From Myxococcota bacterium (GTDB lineage: Bacteria; Myxococcota_A; Polyangia; JAAYKL01), in contig JASJCT010000023.1 in assembly GCA_030065855.1 (NCBI GenBank), positions 1 to 55,530 on the forward strand: a stretch of DNA of 55,530 bases, given 5' to 3'. Positions within the stretch are counted from its first letter, which is position 1. Every line of letters starts with the position of its first letter. Positions 53,175 to 55,530 of the stretch are shown one piece after another. The notes beneath the pieces are model-generated. The model did no database searches. It was not told where the DNA came from and was given only the letters and a program-made list of their open reading frames with translations. A program made the position numbers and the translations under genes.

Positions 53175-53801
53175 ATGCTAAATTTTTATTTAAAAACACT
53201 CGTGTATGCAATCCTGCTGCTCTTAATCTGTTTAGTGCCGCTCAGCTGTGGCAATGACGATGATACTGCTGACACTGATTCCAGCACGGCCAGCGACACG
53301 GATACTGATACAGATACGGATACGGATACGGATACCGATACGGATACAGATACCGACACGGACACGGACACGGATACGGATACGGACACAGACACAGACA
53401 CCTCGCCAATTACCCACAGTGTGGTGGCCACTGTAACTGTTCCACCGGAGTTTGCTGCTGTGCCACAAATGATAGCGCCAGCGTATTTTATGACACCCAC
53501 AATGGAGGGGAATCCGATCATCCCCAATATCGGTATTACGATGGCGCCGGAGATCGGTCCAGACAAGCCATTTACCATGAACACGGACAACGCCGGTTTA
53601 ACAGGACAGTACTACATGGCCATTGTACTCTTCGTCGAGGGCGGTGGGATGATTGAGCAAAATCCTGTCCCCGGGGTCGACTACATCGGCATGGCACCAC
53701 TGCCAGTGACCTTGGGTGCGAGCACTGCTGAGGTCAATGCAGGGACCATCATGCTTTTCCTCATGCCAGAAGAAACAGACGGCGGTCCTGACGCGGGATA
53801 A
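53175..53801 (+). CDS. lipoprotein with (Asp-Thr)n linker
   Basis: A 208-residue lipoprotein. The signal peptide (about 8-24) ends in PLSC, with Cys25 as the lipidated residue. A linker of about 45 residues made almost only of Asp-Thr pairs (about 36-77) lifts a C-terminal domain (about 80-208) of beta-rich character (ITHSVVATVTVPPEFAAV, YYMAIVLFVEGGGM). No family recognised. A strong ribosome site (aagggggg) precedes the ATG. The same linker type occurs in the C25 protease, where it is also placed between folded domain and anchor. Confidence 0.8.
   Translation: MLNFYLKTLVYAILLLLICLVPLSCGNDDDTADTDSSTASDTDTDTDTDTDTDTDTDTDTDTDTDTDTDTDTDTDTSPITHSVVATVTVPPEFAAVPQMIAPAYFMTPTMEGNPIIPNIGITMAPEIGPDKPFTMNTDNAGLTGQYYMAIVLFVEGGGMIEQNPVPGVDYIGMAPLPVTLGASTAEVNAGTIMLFLMPEETDGGPDAG
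53296..53402 (+). repeat. coding hexanucleotide repeat array, (Asp-Thr)n
   Basis: An imperfect six-base tandem array (gatacg/gacacg units) that encodes the Asp-Thr linker of the lipoprotein. It has the same unit type as the array in the C25 protease gene about 40 kb away and offers a substrate for slippage or recombination between the two. Confidence 0.9.
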
Positions 53802-53854
53802 TCTGAAAAAATTATCCATGGCCACGTGGTGGTGGACATTGTACGCTCCATGCC

Positions 53855-55276
53855 ATGCGCATCGTGCTCGTGCATCCAACCGGATCGAATTTTGTCCCAG
53901 GAAAAAAAGACATCACCCGAGCGGCAAATCGCATGGTGCCCATCGGACTTTTGTCCATAGCCGCCTTTCTCGAGCGTTCTAGCCACCGGGTTTGGGTATG
54001 CGATTGCCTCGGCCCCAAGGCCCCGGTTGGCGTGAAAGCAATTGTTGCCCATATTCTGCAATACAAGCCCGATATGGTGGGGTTCTCAACGACCACATCG
54101 GCTTTTCTCGACGCTTATGACATCGCGCTAGCCATCAAAGCCGCCGCCCCAAAGATCAAAACTGTGTTTGGCGGTGTTCATGTGTCGGGTATGGGCGCTG
54201 CCCTGATGGAGCAGTTCAAGGGCATGGACTTCGCTGTTATCGGTGAAGGCGAGATAACCCTGAACGCGTTGGCCAATGAGGAGGATCCCGCGGGTATCGA
54301 TGGCTTGGTCTGGCGCCAAGGCACCGAGGTGATCGCCAATGCACCGCGGAAAAACATGCCGAGGCTGGATGACCTACCCCTGCCGGCGTACCACAAGCTC
54401 GAAGGATTCCCCAAGGGCTATCGCCTGCCCCCGTTTAGCTACATCCATACCCCTGGCACTGCCATCTCCACGAGCCGCGGATGCGTGTACCAATGCACCT
54501 ACTGCGATCGCTCGGTATTTAAACAGGGATTCCGCGCCAATTCAGCTGACTACACCTATGCCCACCTCAAAATGCTTCGAGATCGCTTTGGCATTCGACA
54601 TGTCAACATCTACGACGACCTGTTCACGATTAACAGAAGCCGGATTTTCGATCTGTGCAAGCAGCTGACCGATCGACCGCTCGGCCTGATGTTCAATTGC
54701 GCTGTGCGCGTTGGACACACAGATGATGCACTGTTAGAAGCGCTCAAAAGCGCGGGATGTTTAATGGTCTCCTTGGGGGTCGAATCCGGAGACCCCGCGC
54801 TCCTCGAGACGCTCAAAGCCGGGGTTGACCTGGAAGCGGTCAAGCATACTGTTTCTAGGATTCAAGCAAAGGGCTTGCGGGCCAAGGGCCTCTTCATGAT
54901 GGGGGTCATTGGAGAAACCGAGGCGTCCATTAAACAGACCAGTGATTTCATCGTGGCAACCGGGTTTGATGACATGAACATGTCCAAGTTTACCCCATTT
55001 CCAGGTGCCCCCTGTTTTGAAGACATCCACAATCACGGTGCGTTTAACCCGGACTGGCGATTGATGAATGCACTTAACTTTGTATTCGTTCCCAAGGAAA
55101 TCGAATCCAAAGAAAGACTTGACTACCTCTATAATCAGCATGTGAAGCGCTTTTACACAGACACCAAGTGGCGCAAGAAGTTCAAAGCACGCCTATGGGA
55201 TCACCGGGCCACCCTGTGGCACATGCTCGCCAACCTTCCGACCTTCCTGGCCGCCAAAAAGCACTTCGAACCCTAA
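53855..55276 (+). CDS. B12-binding-domain radical SAM protein
   Basis: A 473-residue enzyme. Residues 1-140 form a cobalamin-binding-type Rossmann domain (MRIVLVHPTGSNF, GFSTTTSAFLDAYDIA, VFGGVHVSG, AVIGEGE), lacking the DxHxxG histidine motif. The radical SAM core (about 200-400) has the cluster motif CVYQCTYC (Cys210, Cys214, Cys217) and the later GVESGDPALLETLKAGV. Relatives methylate or rearrange lipids and natural products (for example hopanoid and bacteriochlorophyll enzymes). The substrate is unknown. It begins 53 bp after the (DT)n lipoprotein gene on the same strand and is the last gene in the window. Confidence 0.9.
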   Translation: MRIVLVHPTGSNFVPGKKDITRAANRMVPIGLLSIAAFLERSSHRVWVCDCLGPKAPVGVKAIVAHILQYKPDMVGFSTTTSAFLDAYDIALAIKAAAPKIKTVFGGVHVSGMGAALMEQFKGMDFAVIGEGEITLNALANEEDPAGIDGLVWRQGTEVIANAPRKNMPRLDDLPLPAYHKLEGFPKGYRLPPFSYIHTPGTAISTSRGCVYQCTYCDRSVFKQGFRANSADYTYAHLKMLRDRFGIRHVNIYDDLFTINRSRIFDLCKQLTDRPLGLMFNCAVRVGHTDDALLEALKSAGCLMVSLGVESGDPALLETLKAGVDLEAVKHTVSRIQAKGLRAKGLFMMGVIGETEASIKQTSDFIVATGFDDMNMSKFTPFPGAPCFEDIHNHGAFNPDWRLMNALNFVFVPKEIESKERLDYLYNQHVKRFYTDTKWRKKFKARLWDHRATLWHMLANLPTFLAAKKHFEP

Positions 55277-55373
55277 GCTAGTTCCCGTCCCGGAAACCTC
55301 TCCCCCTACCCCCCTCTCCGATGCGGAAAGGGGGAACCGGAATTAAATAGTCTAACAATTCAGGGTGGTTTTT

Positions 55374-55502
55374 GCCTCCCCCTTCCCTCACAGGGCAATG
55401 GCATTCGGTTAAGGGCAAATGTCGCGATTTTTGCTATTTTTATGCCGGGTAAAGGATCTCCCCCTTGAAAAAGGGGGTTAGGGGGATTTTGACACGTCCA
55501 AT
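55374..55502 (+). repeat. ~130-bp interspersed palindromic repeat, right arm
   Basis: The inverted counterpart of the repeat at 25-149, with the core CCCCCTTGAAAAAGGGGG near 55458-55478 and the block ggcaatggcattcggttaag at 55393-55412. Together with the terminal 27-mer it closes the window. The preceding 55277-55373 is gene-free, with C- and G-run stretches but no feature I can name. Confidence 0.75.
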
Positions 55503-55503
55503 C

Positions 55504-55530
55504 GAATTTTACCTTTGAAAACAATTGCTT
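55504..55530. repeat. terminal 27-bp direct repeat, right copy
   Basis: Identical to bases 1-27 in the same orientation. Joining the ends across this repeat would create one head-to-head palindromic element like the one at 9557-9656. Confidence 0.9.

Noticed and set aside
1..55530. Interpretation of the window as a complete plasmid because the ends overlap
   Set aside because: No replication, partition or mobilisation genes were seen and many core chromosomal genes are present; kept only as a finding to test.

Overview
The window looks like a chromosomal segment of an uncultured deltaproteobacterial-type organism, with Myxococcota/Bradymonadota relatives the best guess. This is inferred from gene content: an MglA-like GTPase paired with a PocR-type histidine kinase, a Ser/Thr kinase fused to a sigma-54 activator, secreted proteins with (Asp-Thr)n tails, an ICDDGIDN/DCQDPHC cysteine motif, a gingipain-type C25 protease and the order dprA-topA-trmFO. 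No rRNA, tRNA or CRISPR array was seen.

Layout. 1-0.4 kb: palindromic repeats. 0.4-12.3 kb, plus strand: an acidic Cys-rich lipoprotein, the giant kinase/sigma-54 regulator, dprA, topA, trmFO, maf and a YggS-type PLP protein. 12.4-19.7 kb, minus strand: an AT-richer secreted/accessory block with a C25 protease, an ECF sigma factor, a 191-bp inverted-repeat element, two unknown exported proteins (one with an in-frame TGA followed by a SECIS-like hairpin) and a two-domain thioredoxin-fold protein. 19.8-29.2 kb: an AI-2E-type transporter, Trm112, pyruvate phosphate dikinase, a zinc-ribbon membrane protein, MglA-like GTPase plus histidine kinase, an FMN-barrel protein, a C26 amidotransferase-like hydrolase and DUF1848. 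29.2-29.7 kb: a BrnTA-type toxin-antitoxin operon with a readable promoter/operator. 29.9-34.1 kb, minus: aspartokinase-homoserine dehydrogenase and an HTH/4Fe-4S protein. 34.2-41.5 kb: an envelope protein, an ACC-deaminase/D-cysteine-desulfhydrase-like enzyme, a GT39-like glycosyltransferase, a ZIP transporter, a redox trio (cytochrome, rubredoxin-DUF2231, thioredoxin) and a flippase. 41.6-45.6 kb: a CoA-ester operon (hydratase, thiolase, SDR, thiolase). 45.7-49.6 kb: lgt, a small protein behind a sigma-54-like promoter, a beta-propeller protein and a second SDR. 49.6-53.0 kb, minus: a GT2-TPR protein followed by an AT-richer two-gene unit, a nucleoside-deoxyribosyltransferase-like sensor fused to membrane helices and a HAD phosphatase that overlaps it. 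53.2-55.3 kb: a (DT)n lipoprotein and a B12-binding radical SAM enzyme. The end carries an inverted copy of the left-end repeat.

The most unusual items are the possible selenoprotein at 17174-17719, the sensor/membrane-effector plus phosphatase pair at 49609-51280, the kinase/STAND/TPR/GAF/sigma-54 fusion, and the two window ends, which share an exact 27-bp direct repeat inside inverted ~125-bp arms. The ends indicate either circularity or, more likely given the housekeeping genes, an assembly break in an interspersed repeat.
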